Assembly: GCF_013410875.1 (NCBI RefSeq)
Contig: NZ_JACCCU010000002.1
Location: 1-64,000 of the forward strand
DNA: 64,000 nt
Source of the DNA: Tunturiibacter empetritectus
GTDB lineage: Bacteria; Acidobacteriota; Terriglobia; Terriglobales; Acidobacteriaceae
Reading direction: 5' to 3'
This document shows positions 41,143 through 49,599 of the stretch, piece after piece. Each line of letters begins with the position of its first letter. Position 1 is the stretch's first letter. The notes below the pieces were generated by a model. It had not been told where the DNA came from, did no database searches, and was given only the letters and a program-made list of their open reading frames with translations. The position numbers and the translations under genes are program-made.

Positions 41143-41475
41143 TTACGCCAGAACCTTATTCACGGACTTGTCGATGGTGTCCTTGGGAACGAAGCCAACA
41201 ATCTGCTCTGCGACCTTGCCATCCTTGAAGATGAGCAGGGCAGGAATACCGCGGATGCCATAGCGCATCGGGGTTGCAGTGTTGGAATCGACATCCATCT
41301 TCATAACCTTGAGCTTGCCCTGGTAGTGTGTGGCAACCTCATCGACAACCGGGGCGAGAGCGCGACAGGGGCCACACCAAGCAGCCCAAAAATCGACGAG
41401 AACAGGCTCTGTCGACTGAAGAACGTCTCTTTCAAAATTTGCATCATTTACTTCGGTGATGAACTGTCCTGCCAT
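41143..41475 (-). CDS. trxA: Thioredoxin
   Basis: A 110-residue classical thioredoxin without a signal peptide: VLVDFWAAWCGPCRALAPVVDEVATHYQGKLKVMKMDVDSN, with the WCGPC active site at residues 31-35, and GIRGIPALLIFKDGKVAEQIVG holding the cis-proline. It reduces cytoplasmic disulfides with electrons from thioredoxin reductase, which is not in this window. It stands alone and is closed by a terminator. Confidence 0.97.
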   Translation of the reverse strand: MAGQFITEVNDANFERDVLQSTEPVLVDFWAAWCGPCRALAPVVDEVATHYQGKLKVMKMDVDSNTATPMRYGIRGIPALLIFKDGKVAEQIVGFVPKDTIDKSVNKVLA

Positions 41476-41772
41476 TTATCTTCCTCCAGAATGCTCTGCA
41501 CTTTTTACACCCATCCGGTGCAGCGCAGTCTTCTCTATAGTAGATGCAATTTTGAACCGGGAGTTTCAGAGTGCGAAATACCACTTAAAGTGTAAACGCC
41601 CGGACCTCTGTAAAGAGGTCAACGGGCGGCGTAGCAGCCCTCCCCAGAACTGCCCACTCGGCTAAAGTACGGGGCTTTTTGCGATTCGTAAAGAACTCTT
41701 AGGTAACAAAATTACCATTACTGAGATGTTACTTCTGTCTGCCTAATCCCTTCTGCGTGAAAGGGATGGGTC

Positions 41773-42720
41773 TCAGCCTTCAAGTGCTCCCATAGAAATT
41801 GTCGTCTGTAGAACTTCAAGTGACTCGTCGCCAGCGGCTTCGCGAATCATAGCAGGAAGAGCCGAAGGCTTGGCATCTTCGGTAATGATCAGAACAGACG
41901 GACCGGCGCCGCTGAGAGCAACGCCCAGAATCCTGGGGCTCGCGATCTTTGGACTGAGTGTCGCCGAACTGTCCGCCAGGGGCAGCAGCAGTGGGAGCAG
42001 CGGGCAAACCTTCATGCGGTACGGCTGGTGGATACGATCCTGCATAGCAATTCGGAGAAGATCGCCCCGCCCCTGGGCAAAGGCAGCCACCAGCAGGGCG
42101 GTTGACTGAATATTGGCAACTACGTCCTCCCGGGGATAGGTAGCAGGAAGCAGCGCGCGCGCCTTTTCCGTGGCAAGGCTGGCGGGGGGCATCGCTAAGT
42201 TCAATCCCCAGATTAGATTTTCTCCGCAAGTAGATGTTGATAATGAGTTTTTACTCATCAAAGAAGCCGTCATCCCGCCGAGATAGCACGCCGCCACATT
42301 ATCGGGATGACCTTCCCGAATACAGGCCTCTTCGAGTATCTGTTGGCCCGTCCAGCCCAGGTTGCCGAAGTGATTCGCCAGAAAGACGCCGGCCAGGAGT
42401 GCCGAGGCGCTCGAGCCGCAACCCATCCCAAGAGGAATCTCATTATTGATCAGGAGGTGGAGCCGTGGAGCCAGAACTCCGGCGACCGCCAGAACGTCGA
42501 CGTAGGTCGTCAGGATGAGATTGTCTTCGAGCCTGGCACATAAGTCAGCGTCGCGACCAGTAGCCTCGATGTAAAAGCCGTCGGCGACCCAGGCGTCGAT
42601 AGTGAGATAAAGCGCCATCGCCAGGCCGAGCGCGTCAAACCCGGGACCCAGATTCGCCGAGGTAGCAGGCAGACGCAGATGGTACGGCTTGCCTCGGTCC
42701 GTTGTGGTGCTTTGACTCAT
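41773..42720 (-). CDS. thrB: Homoserine kinase
   Basis: A 315-residue GHMP kinase: LPATSANLGPGFDALGLAMALYL at the start (homoserine-binding and P-S/T-A-N motif), IPLGMGCGSSASALLAGVFLANHF (the G-L-G-S-S-A ATP loop, here with Cys), and GVALSGAGPSVLIIT at the end. It phosphorylates L-homoserine to O-phosphohomoserine. Its ATG overlaps the stop of thrC by four bases (ATGA), so threonine synthase is translated first and homoserine kinase is coupled. Confidence 0.95.
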   Translation of the reverse strand: MSQSTTTDRGKPYHLRLPATSANLGPGFDALGLAMALYLTIDAWVADGFYIEATGRDADLCARLEDNLILTTYVDVLAVAGVLAPRLHLLINNEIPLGMGCGSSASALLAGVFLANHFGNLGWTGQQILEEACIREGHPDNVAACYLGGMTASLMSKNSLSTSTCGENLIWGLNLAMPPASLATEKARALLPATYPREDVVANIQSTALLVAAFAQGRGDLLRIAMQDRIHQPYRMKVCPLLPLLLPLADSSATLSPKIASPRILGVALSGAGPSVLIITEDAKPSALPAMIREAAGDESLEVLQTTISMGALEG

Positions 42721-44105
42721 ACTGGTTGCGGCTGGTGCATGTGGGATTCGAGGGTCCGGAGAACCAAACTGGCGTCCGCTTCAAGAACCATAGGAGGTTT
42801 TCTTAAGGCCGCGTGTCGAGTTTTATCCTTAACGCTAAGGTCAGCATTTTCAGCATCCGAGAACAATTCGTTGCGGTGATAGTCGATGGTATAAGCGGAG
42901 TCTTTAAGGGTGTGCCCAGTGAGGATGAGGACAACCCGCTCCTCTGTGGAAATCTTGCCTTGGGCCACTAGCTTTTTGAGCCCGGCAAGGGTGACAGCAG
43001 AGGCAGGCTCGCAGCCGACCCCCTCGGCACCGATCTCCGCCTTGGCTAGGGCGATCTCCTGCTCAGTAACCTGTTCGCACCAGCCGCCGGTGGTCTGAAG
43101 GGCATTGACGGCTTTACGCCACGAGGCCGGGTTACCAATCCGAATCGCAGTAGCGCGGGTATTAGCCACGACGGGAGTCAGGCGCTCTCCGCCGTTCTCC
43201 TGCAAGCTGCGATAAAGGGGGTTGGCCCCCTCGGCCTGAATGATGCTGATCTTCGCAGTGCGCGGTATCAGGCCAAGCTCACGCATCTCGGCGAAGCCCT
43301 TGGCCAGCGCGGAGGAATTGGCAAGGTTCCCACCAGGGACGATGACGTGCTCAGGAACCTGCCACTCCATCTGCTCGACCAGCTCAAAGGCTGGCGTCTT
43401 CTGACCTTCCAGACGGTAAGGATTGACGGAGTTGAGCAGGTAGATCGGGAACTGCTTCACCAGCTCGCCAAGAATCTTGACGCAGCCGTCGAAGTCGGTC
43501 TTGAGCTGGATCGTAAGAGCGCCGTAGTCCATCGACTGCGAGAGCTTGCCCCAGGCGATCTTGCCCTCGGGGATGAAGACGATGCTGCGCAAACCCGCCC
43601 GCGCCGCGTAGGCGGCCATGGCGGCAGAGGTATTGCCGGTCGAGGCGCAAGCGACCCACTCGAAGCCGCTCTGCGCGGCGACCGACAGTGCGGCAGTCAT
43701 ACCAGTGTCCTTGAAGGACCCTGTAGGATTCATGCCCTGATGCTTCGCCAGTAGCCAGTCGATCCCCGCAGCCTTCGCGCAGCGAGGGAGATCGTAGAGA
43801 GGAGTATTGCCCTCGCGCAGCGTAATCACCTTCTCCAGGTCGTCGACGATAGGCAGCAGATCGCGGAAGCGCCAGACGCCGGACTGGTCCACGGCCATCG
43901 TTGAGGACCGCCGTTCCTGCCAGAGCCAGCGAAGGGCGCTGGGATTGGGAAGCCGGCTATCGGGACCGGCGGCGGCGTTGGTCCAGGGGTACACCACCTC
44001 ATAGAGACCGTTGCAGACCGGGCAGCGAAAGTTGCTGCTAACCTCATCCTTGCCGATGACGGTCGCGCATTCGGTGCATCTAAGGTGATGTGTTGCTACT
44101 TTCAT
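42717..44105 (-). CDS. thrC: Threonine synthase
   Basis: A 462-residue PLP enzyme. A zinc-ribbon N-terminus (H-L-R-C-T-E-C ... F-R-C-P-V-C) precedes the catalytic fold. PLP lysine in NPTGSFKDTGM; phosphate-cradle VACASTGNTSAAMAAYAARAG; VPGGNLANSSALAKGF. It converts O-phosphohomoserine to threonine. The N-terminal ribbon is typical of this acidobacterial and actinobacterial-type enzyme. It is coupled to thrB; the divergent modA start overlaps its 5' end by 16 bases. Confidence 0.95.
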   Translation of the reverse strand: MKVATHHLRCTECATVIGKDEVSSNFRCPVCNGLYEVVYPWTNAAAGPDSRLPNPSALRWLWQERRSSTMAVDQSGVWRFRDLLPIVDDLEKVITLREGNTPLYDLPRCAKAAGIDWLLAKHQGMNPTGSFKDTGMTAALSVAAQSGFEWVACASTGNTSAAMAAYAARAGLRSIVFIPEGKIAWGKLSQSMDYGALTIQLKTDFDGCVKILGELVKQFPIYLLNSVNPYRLEGQKTPAFELVEQMEWQVPEHVIVPGGNLANSSALAKGFAEMRELGLIPRTAKISIIQAEGANPLYRSLQENGGERLTPVVANTRATAIRIGNPASWRKAVNALQTTGGWCEQVTEQEIALAKAEIGAEGVGCEPASAVTLAGLKKLVAQGKISTEERVVLILTGHTLKDSAYTIDYHRNELFSDAENADLSVKDKTRHAALRKPPMVLEADASLVLRTLESHMHQPQPV

Positions 44106-44905
44106 GGTTGCTTCTAGCCTATCGTAAACGTCGAAGTGCGTCTGCGGCCTTCGTGTGTCTTGTCATATGCCTAGGCGTGATGTTGGGTAGTCGAAGTGCC
44201 TGGGGGCAGAAAGAGCTACGCGTGGCCGCCGCGGCAGATCTGCAACCAGTCATGCCAGCACTGGCGCAAAGATATGAGCATGAAACCGGAATCAAGCTGG
44301 TCGTCAGCTTCGGATCGTCCTCGACACTCGTCACGCAGATCCTGAACGGCGCTCCCTTTGATATCTTCCTGGCGGCAGACTACGTCTTCCCGGAGAAGAT
44401 TGTGACGGCTGGGCTGGCCGATGGTGCCCAGCCAACGGCTTACGCCAAGGGCACGCTGGTGCTGTGGACCCGGAAAGACTCCGGCCTCTTGCCACTCACC
44501 CTGGACACGTTGTCTGATCCGCGCGTGAAGACAGTCGCCATCGCGAATGAGTTGCACGCACCCTATGGTCGGGCGGCGGCGGCGGCACTCCGTAGGATGA
44601 AGCTCTACGACCAGGTCGCTCCGCACTTGGTCGTGGGGGAGAATATCTCGCAGACAGCGCAGTTTGTGGAGTCTGGGAACGCGCAGCTCGGATTGATCTC
44701 ACTCACAGCGGCGAGCACTCAGCGCTTCAAAGAGATTGGAACCTACATCCTGGTGCCCACCTCGCAGTACCCGGAGATACGGCAATGCGCGGTAATCATG
44801 GCAAAGTCTGAGCACAAGGCAGAGGCGCATCTCTTTTTGAACTGGCTGCTCTCTCCGGCGATTCAGGGAGACCTTCCGCAAGTGGGTCTGCGCCCAGTGC
44901 AGTAG
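44090..44905 (+). CDS. modA: Molybdate-binding periplasmic protein
   Basis: A 271-residue ModA: an N-terminal signal (SASAAFVCLVICLGVMLGSRSAWGQ), then ELRVAAAADLQPVMPALAQRYEHETGIKLVVSFGSSSTLVTQILNGAPFDIFLAADYVFP and NAQLGLISLTAAS. Ser and Asn/Tyr positions for oxyanion binding are present. GTG 44090 may not be the true start; the signal peptide begins a few codons later. It is followed by modB and modC, but only after a 207-base gap with an inverted repeat. Confidence 0.92.
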   Translation: MLLLSWLLLAYRKRRSASAAFVCLVICLGVMLGSRSAWGQKELRVAAAADLQPVMPALAQRYEHETGIKLVVSFGSSSTLVTQILNGAPFDIFLAADYVFPEKIVTAGLADGAQPTAYAKGTLVLWTRKDSGLLPLTLDTLSDPRVKTVAIANELHAPYGRAAAAALRRMKLYDQVAPHLVVGENISQTAQFVESGNAQLGLISLTAASTQRFKEIGTYILVPTSQYPEIRQCAVIMAKSEHKAEAHLFLNWLLSPAIQGDLPQVGLRPVQ

Positions 44906-44966
44906 GAAGGCTGTATACCGGCCGGGCGTCCTTCCCGGAGGGCAGTCGCTTCGTGACGTGTATACC

Positions 44967-45034
44967 GCTTCGCTCGGCGCTCCCGATGATCGCGAACTAT
45001 ACTCATTCCGACCATCGGGAGGACCACGCGAAGC
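44967..45034. repeat. 22-base imperfect inverted repeat between modA and modB
   Basis: Arms at 44967-44988 and 45013-45034 (beginning GCTTCGC and ending GCGAAGC, inner part CTCCCGATG/CATCGGGAG) enclose a 24-base A/T-rich loop. Such long-armed palindromes in intergenic gaps are usually REP/MITE-like repeats or attenuators. There is no T-tract. Flanking GTATACC copies (44911-44917 region and 44960-44966) may be relevant. Confidence 0.55.
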
Positions 45035-45112
45035 TCTAAAGAGGCGTGCGAACGCCCGTCCCACGCGCAGTGGGCCCGTCCGGCAGGACAGCTTGTCATA
45101 GACTGACGCTGT

Positions 45113-45799
45113 ATGGATTTTGAAGCGCTCTTGTTGACTTTGCGGCTGGCAGTGGGAACGACGGCAATTCTGCTTGTAATAGCGCTGCCGCTGGCATGGT
45201 GGATCGCTTCAGGACACGGGGCGGCCCGCGCCTTCGTCCAGTCGATAGTAGCTCTGCCATTGGTGCTGCCGCCAACCGTACTTGGGTTCTACCTGTTGAT
45301 CGCCATGGGGCCGCTCACCGCACCGGGAAGGCTCCTAATGCAAGTCTTCGGGCATCCATTGGCGTTCAGCTTCGGCGGCCTCCTTATAGGGTCGATCCTC
45401 TACAGCCTGCCATTTGCCGTACAACCTCTGGTAGCCGGCTTTCAGGCGGTGGACCGAGGCTTCATAGAAGCCGCGGCGGGTCTAGGTGCAAAACCCACAA
45501 AGAGATTCACGACAGTAGTGCTTCCGATGGCGCGCGCTTCCCTGCTCACCAGTGCAGTCCTGGCCTTCACCCACACCGTAGGCGAGTTCGGCGTGGTGCT
45601 TATGCTTGGCGGCAACATCCCCGGGGCCACGCGGACCCTGTCCATCTCGCTCTACGACCTCGTGCAGGACGGAAACTATGCGGCTGCCAATCGCACGGCG
45701 CTCGTGCTGATCGGTTTTGCAACGGTGGCGCTGCTAACAATCTATCTTCTCCCCTCAATGCGGAAGACCGACGGAAGGCAGGCTGACATTGTCCGATAG
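45113..45799 (+). CDS. modB: Molybdate ABC transporter permease
   Basis: A 228-residue permease with five to six transmembrane helices and the EAA loop GFIEAAAGLGAKPTKRFTTVVLPMARASLLTSAVLAFTHTVGEFGVVLMLGGNIPG, diagnostic of ModB. Start ATG 45113. Its last 11 bases overlap modC. Together with modA and modC it imports molybdate needed for molybdenum cofactor. Confidence 0.95.
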   Translation: MDFEALLLTLRLAVGTTAILLVIALPLAWWIASGHGAARAFVQSIVALPLVLPPTVLGFYLLIAMGPLTAPGRLLMQVFGHPLAFSFGGLLIGSILYSLPFAVQPLVAGFQAVDRGFIEAAAGLGAKPTKRFTTVVLPMARASLLTSAVLAFTHTVGEFGVVLMLGGNIPGATRTLSISLYDLVQDGNYAAANRTALVLIGFATVALLTIYLLPSMRKTDGRQADIVR

Positions 45800-46586
45800 G
45801 CTGACATCATCTGATAGGTCGTCCGATAGTCTGCCGGGGGAATCGAACCAGTTGCTCACTGTGAGTATCGAACATCGAGTGGGAGCCATCTCGCTCGATG
45901 TCAGGTTCGCGTTAACCAAACCCTGGACAGTCCTCTTTGGACCATCCGGCAGTGGCAAAACCACCGTGCTCAGAGTCATCGCCGGCTTTGTGCACCCGGA
46001 CTCGGGTTCAATCGTGCAGAAAGGAAATGTATTGGTCGATCGAGTTTCGGGTGTGTTCGTTCCTCCGCACCTTCGCCCGGTGAGAACCGCAGCCCAGACC
46101 GCCCGGCTATTTCCAAACATGACTGTGCATTCGAACGTGACCTATGGCCTCGGGCAGAGTGCGAGGCCCGACGATACGAGCAGGATCGTCGATGAGATCA
46201 CGAGTCTGTTTCGCATACAGGAGCTTGCCGATCGAAGACCTCATCAGCTCAGTGGAGGAGAAAAGCAGCGAGTGTCGGTGGCGCGTGCGGTCGTCTCTGC
46301 GATCACCTACGAGGGGTCGGGAGCCGCACTATTGCTGCTCGACGAACCATTCTCAGGACTCGACTACGCCATGCGAGATCAACTTGTCGACGGCTTGCGA
46401 ACGTACCTGATGCGATGGAAGACGCCGGTACTCTCCGTAACCCACGACGTCGGAGAAGCCTTTCAGCTTGAAGCCGAGGTCATCAGGATCACAGAGGGAA
46501 AGATCGTGCAGCAAGGCTCAGTCTTTGAAGTGCTTGGAGAAGAACGGCGGCGGCTGATGAGCCAGTTGCGGGTCGGACCCTCTTAG
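45789..46586 (+). CDS. modC: Molybdate ABC transporter ATP-binding protein
   Basis: A 265-residue ATPase: Walker A GPSGSGKTT, signature LSGGEKQRVSVARAV, Walker B LLLLDEPFSGLD and the H-loop SVTHD. A C-terminal TOBE-like regulatory domain (usual in E. coli ModC) is absent or very short, as the protein ends about 30 residues after the ABC core. Start TTG 45789 overlaps modB by 11 bases. Its stop overlaps murB tail-to-tail by four bases. Confidence 0.93.
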   Translation: MSDRLTSSDRSSDSLPGESNQLLTVSIEHRVGAISLDVRFALTKPWTVLFGPSGSGKTTVLRVIAGFVHPDSGSIVQKGNVLVDRVSGVFVPPHLRPVRTAAQTARLFPNMTVHSNVTYGLGQSARPDDTSRIVDEITSLFRIQELADRRPHQLSGGEKQRVSVARAVVSAITYEGSGAALLLLDEPFSGLDYAMRDQLVDGLRTYLMRWKTPVLSVTHDVGEAFQLEAEVIRITEGKIVQQGSVFEVLGEERRRLMSQLRVGPS

Positions 46587-47668
46587 GCGCCCAACTGGAC
46601 CGGCTCCTGTTCAAGTTGGATCTTGAAGCGGCGGTAAACTTCACGCTGAATGGTATCGCGCAACGCCGAGATATCGGCAAACGTAGCGTGGCCGCGATTG
46701 ATCAGTGCGAGTGTATGGCGGGACGAGATGCCGGCCTCGCCGAGTTGGAAGCCCTTAGTGAAGCCGACGCGTTCGAGCAACCACGCGGCGGGCAACTTGA
46801 TAAGGTCTTCTCCAGCAGTCCAGTGGGGAATCTTATCGACGGAGAGATCCAGCGTCGTCGCGATATCAAGCAGAAGACGCTCTGGAACAATGGGATTTTT
46901 GAAGAACGATCCCGCACTGCGGCAGTCAGATTCGCCTTCGACGATCAACATGCCCTTGCCATGTCGAATCTCACGAACAGCATGATAGATATCGATAGGT
47001 TTAAGCGCGGAGCCACGACCCGCAAAGTAGTTCTGCAGGTCTGCATAGCGGAGACTGGGTGTTGCATGAAGGTCTAACCTGAATGTGACTGAGATGACGA
47101 TGTACCGGTTGCGGTGGGTGGTGTTGAAGATGCTGCGGCGATAGGCGAAGCCGCACTGTTCGGCAGTCAGCGTGACAAATTTGAGGGTTTCAAGATCGAG
47201 TGCATTAACCCAAAGAATGCTGGTGGAGACCTCCTGTCCATAAGCGCCGATGTTCTGAATGGGCGCACCGCCGACGAATCCGGGGATTCCTGCTAGACAC
47301 TCGATCCCCGTGATCCCCGCCTCGGCGACCTTAAGAACGAACGCGTCCCAGTCCATTCCGCCGGGGACGTCATATGTAATGCTCGTCTGCCGGGGCCTAT
47401 CGTCTCGGTAGCCGCCGTTGATATTGATCGCCCCTTCGATCTTGACTCGAAGGACCAGACCATCGAAACCTCGATCTGTCACCAGAAGGTTGCTGCCACC
47501 GCCGAGCACAAATAAAGGTAGGCTCCGTTCCCGCACAAAAGTGACAGCCTCAAGTAGCTCCTCCATCGATGTCACTTCGCAGAAAAAACGAGCCGGACCG
47601 CCGATGCGAAAGGTCGTATAGGGTGCTAGCGAAACGTTCTCCTGAAGGTAAAGGTCGCGAGAGGGCAC
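46583..47668 (-). CDS. murB: UDP-N-acetylenolpyruvoylglucosamine reductase
   Basis: A 361-residue type I MurB (E. coli-like length): FAD-binding LPLFVLGGGSNLLVTDRGFDGLVLRV, GITGIECLAGIPGFVGGAPIQNIGAYGQE, YRRSIFN, and SAGSFFKNPIV holding the catalytic Ser, then C-terminal EAGISSRHTLALINRGHATFADI. It makes UDP-N-acetylmuramate, the second step of peptidoglycan synthesis. It is converge-oriented with modC. Confidence 0.95.
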   Translation of the reverse strand: MPSRDLYLQENVSLAPYTTFRIGGPARFFCEVTSMEELLEAVTFVRERSLPLFVLGGGSNLLVTDRGFDGLVLRVKIEGAININGGYRDDRPRQTSITYDVPGGMDWDAFVLKVAEAGITGIECLAGIPGFVGGAPIQNIGAYGQEVSTSILWVNALDLETLKFVTLTAEQCGFAYRRSIFNTTHRNRYIVISVTFRLDLHATPSLRYADLQNYFAGRGSALKPIDIYHAVREIRHGKGMLIVEGESDCRSAGSFFKNPIVPERLLLDIATTLDLSVDKIPHWTAGEDLIKLPAAWLLERVGFTKGFQLGEAGISSRHTLALINRGHATFADISALRDTIQREVYRRFKIQLEQEPVQLGA

Positions 47669-47917
47669 GGGTTAGAGAGTACAACATCGCCCGGCCGTTG
47701 AAACTAGACACACTCGACGCCTTCAAAAGGTTAGTTCGCTCGGAGGTAGTTCTTCCTAAGCTAGAAAAGTCTATTTGAAGTCCAGACCTATCCATTTTAT
47801 TTAGAATACTTTGCGCGCTTTTTACGGGGGGAGGGGTGCAAGGGGCAGAAGTAGAACGTAGAATCGAAACAAGCGCGGCTTTTACCCGCGAGCAAAATGG
47901 GTTAAAGGGAGAGTGTT

Positions 47918-48343
47918 ATGTATCCAGAGATTATGGTGATTCCAATGCGCGAAGAACTGACGCGCGCTGGCTTGACGGAGGCCCGCAGTGCGGCCGAGGT
48001 AGATGCCGCAGTTGCAAAGCCGGGAACAACGATGGTGGTGGTCAACTCCATCTGCGGCTGTGCCGCCGGCAAGATGCGTCCGGGAGTTCGCCTGGCGATG
48101 CAGCATTCCGCCAAGCCCGATCACTCCGTAACCGTCTTCGCAGGTCAGGACCGCGAAGCCACCGAGAAAGCACGCAGCTACTTCGGGGGACATCCGCCGA
48201 CCTCGCCCGCGATTGCGATCCTGCGCGACGGCCAGCTCGTCTACCTCATGCAGCGTTCGGCTATCGAGACCTCGACCGCCCCGGCCATTGCGCAGGAGCT
48301 TCAGCGCGCCTTTGACACCTACTGCGCGCCAACCACTGCCTAA
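47918..48343 (+). CDS. BrxA/BrxB-family bacilliredoxin
   Basis: A 141-residue thioredoxin-fold protein of the YphP/YqiW family: MYPEIMVIPMREELTRAGLTEARSAAEVDAAV, then VVVNSICGCAAGKMRPGVR with the C-G-C active site of this family (in place of CxxC), and FAGQDREATEKARSYFGGHPPTSPAIAILRDGQLVYLMQR. In Firmicutes they de-bacillithiolate proteins; bacillithiol is also reported from some Acidobacteria. ATG 47918 starts the canonical N-terminus. A terminator hairpin follows at 48368. Confidence 0.93.
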   Translation: MYPEIMVIPMREELTRAGLTEARSAAEVDAAVAKPGTTMVVVNSICGCAAGKMRPGVRLAMQHSAKPDHSVTVFAGQDREATEKARSYFGGHPPTSPAIAILRDGQLVYLMQRSAIETSTAPAIAQELQRAFDTYCAPTTA

Positions 48344-48367
48344 TCGCGAAGTTGTTGAAATCTAACG

Positions 48368-48406
48368 CCGGAGACTCGCTGTTGCATCGAGCGGTCTCCG
48401 GTTTTT
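48368..48406 (+). terminator. Rho-independent terminator after bacilliredoxin
   Basis: Arms CCGGAGAC / GTCTCCGG with an inner CGCT/AGCG pairing, followed by TTTTT. It lies 25 bases past the bacilliredoxin stop. Confidence 0.8.
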
Positions 48407-48457
48407 CGTGTCTTCGGGCTCAACGGAAGACTGATTCTGCCGATGTAAGAAACAGTC

Positions 48458-49483
48458 ATGTCGATTACACGATCTACCACCATCCTTGATCCTTCTCCTG
48501 CGCCTATCGAAGAGCCTTGGCCCGAGGGGAGTGGGCTCGAGATCGTGGGCTCGAGTGCGGAGATGCGCAGGCTGCGGCTGCAAGTCCGGCGGATCGGCCC
48601 ACACTTCCGAACTGTACTGGTGCATGGTGAGGCCGGGACCGGAAAGGAACAGGTGGCTCGAGCGCTCCACGGAATGAGCCACGCCGCCGACGGTCCGTTT
48701 GTGGTCTGTCATGGAGCCGCTCTTGAAGAAGCAATCGCCGGACATCTGAAGGAGAACGATTGGAGCTCGCACCCCGCAGATGCAATCGGTTGCCTGGCCA
48801 GGATGGCGCAGCGAGGAACCCTCTTTCTCGATGGAATCCACGAGATGCCACTCCAGACCCAGCTTCGTCTGCTTCGCCTGTTACAGCGGCACGACTCGAC
48901 ACAGAATCACATCGAAGCCAGCAGGCCCAACTTACACGACATGCGGCCCAACCTGCGAATGATCGCCGCCAGCAGCGAAAATCTCAAAATATTATCTTCC
49001 GCAGGCAGATTCCAACCGGAGCTTTACCAGCGATTCGCCATGGTTGAAATTACCCTCCCACCATTGCGGGACCGCAGAGAAGATATTCCGGATCTAACGA
49101 AGTTTTTTATCTCTCAGCTTGCACCGCTCTACGAGAGAAAGGTGCTAGCCGTCTCTGACGAAGCGCTGGAGCGAATGCTGAGCTACAGCTGGCCTGGGAA
49201 TGTAAGCGAACTGAAAGGTGTTGTGCGGAGCAGCATCTCACAGGTTGAAGGCGATAGGCTCGAATCGCATCATCTGCCTATGCTCGCTCAAGAGAATCCA
49301 CCAACATCCGCATCGGATGCGACCGCAAAAAGCGCAAAGCTCCAGGATGTAATCGAACAGCACGTGCTGCGCGTATTGAAGGGCTGCGGAGGCAACAAGG
49401 TGCGCGCGGCGGAGACGCTGGGAATCAGCCGCTCGACCCTCTACAGGATGCTGGACGCCTCTGTTTCGACAATCTTGCAATAA
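48458..49483 (+). CDS. AAA+/Fis regulator lacking the sigma-54 contact motif
   Basis: A 341-residue protein. N-terminal short region, then AAA+ domain: Walker A GEAGTGKEQVARALH (57-71), a region FVVCHGAALEEAIAGHLKEN (81-100), Walker B RGTLFLDGIHEMP (119-131), arginine-finger region and PPLRDRREDIP, then a Fis-type HTH near the C-terminus (GGNKVRAAETLGISRSTLYRML). Normal sigma-54 activators have G-A-F-T-G-A between residues about 90 and 110 and a Walker B ending D-E; here the loop motif is missing and the second acidic residue is Gly. No receiver domain. It is probably a sigma-54-independent regulator or an inactive relative. Confidence 0.8.
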   Translation: MSITRSTTILDPSPAPIEEPWPEGSGLEIVGSSAEMRRLRLQVRRIGPHFRTVLVHGEAGTGKEQVARALHGMSHAADGPFVVCHGAALEEAIAGHLKENDWSSHPADAIGCLARMAQRGTLFLDGIHEMPLQTQLRLLRLLQRHDSTQNHIEASRPNLHDMRPNLRMIAASSENLKILSSAGRFQPELYQRFAMVEITLPPLRDRREDIPDLTKFFISQLAPLYERKVLAVSDEALERMLSYSWPGNVSELKGVVRSSISQVEGDRLESHHLPMLAQENPPTSASDATAKSAKLQDVIEQHVLRVLKGCGGNKVRAAETLGISRSTLYRMLDASVSTILQ

Positions 49484-49599
49484 GAGTTCACCTTGTCCCG
49501 CCGCGAAAAGACCCTGCGATGAAATGCGCTTCACTCTAAGCCGCCGACGCAGAAGCTCTGCTCGCCACGATAGACTGAAGGTCAAGGTTGAGGACAGAG

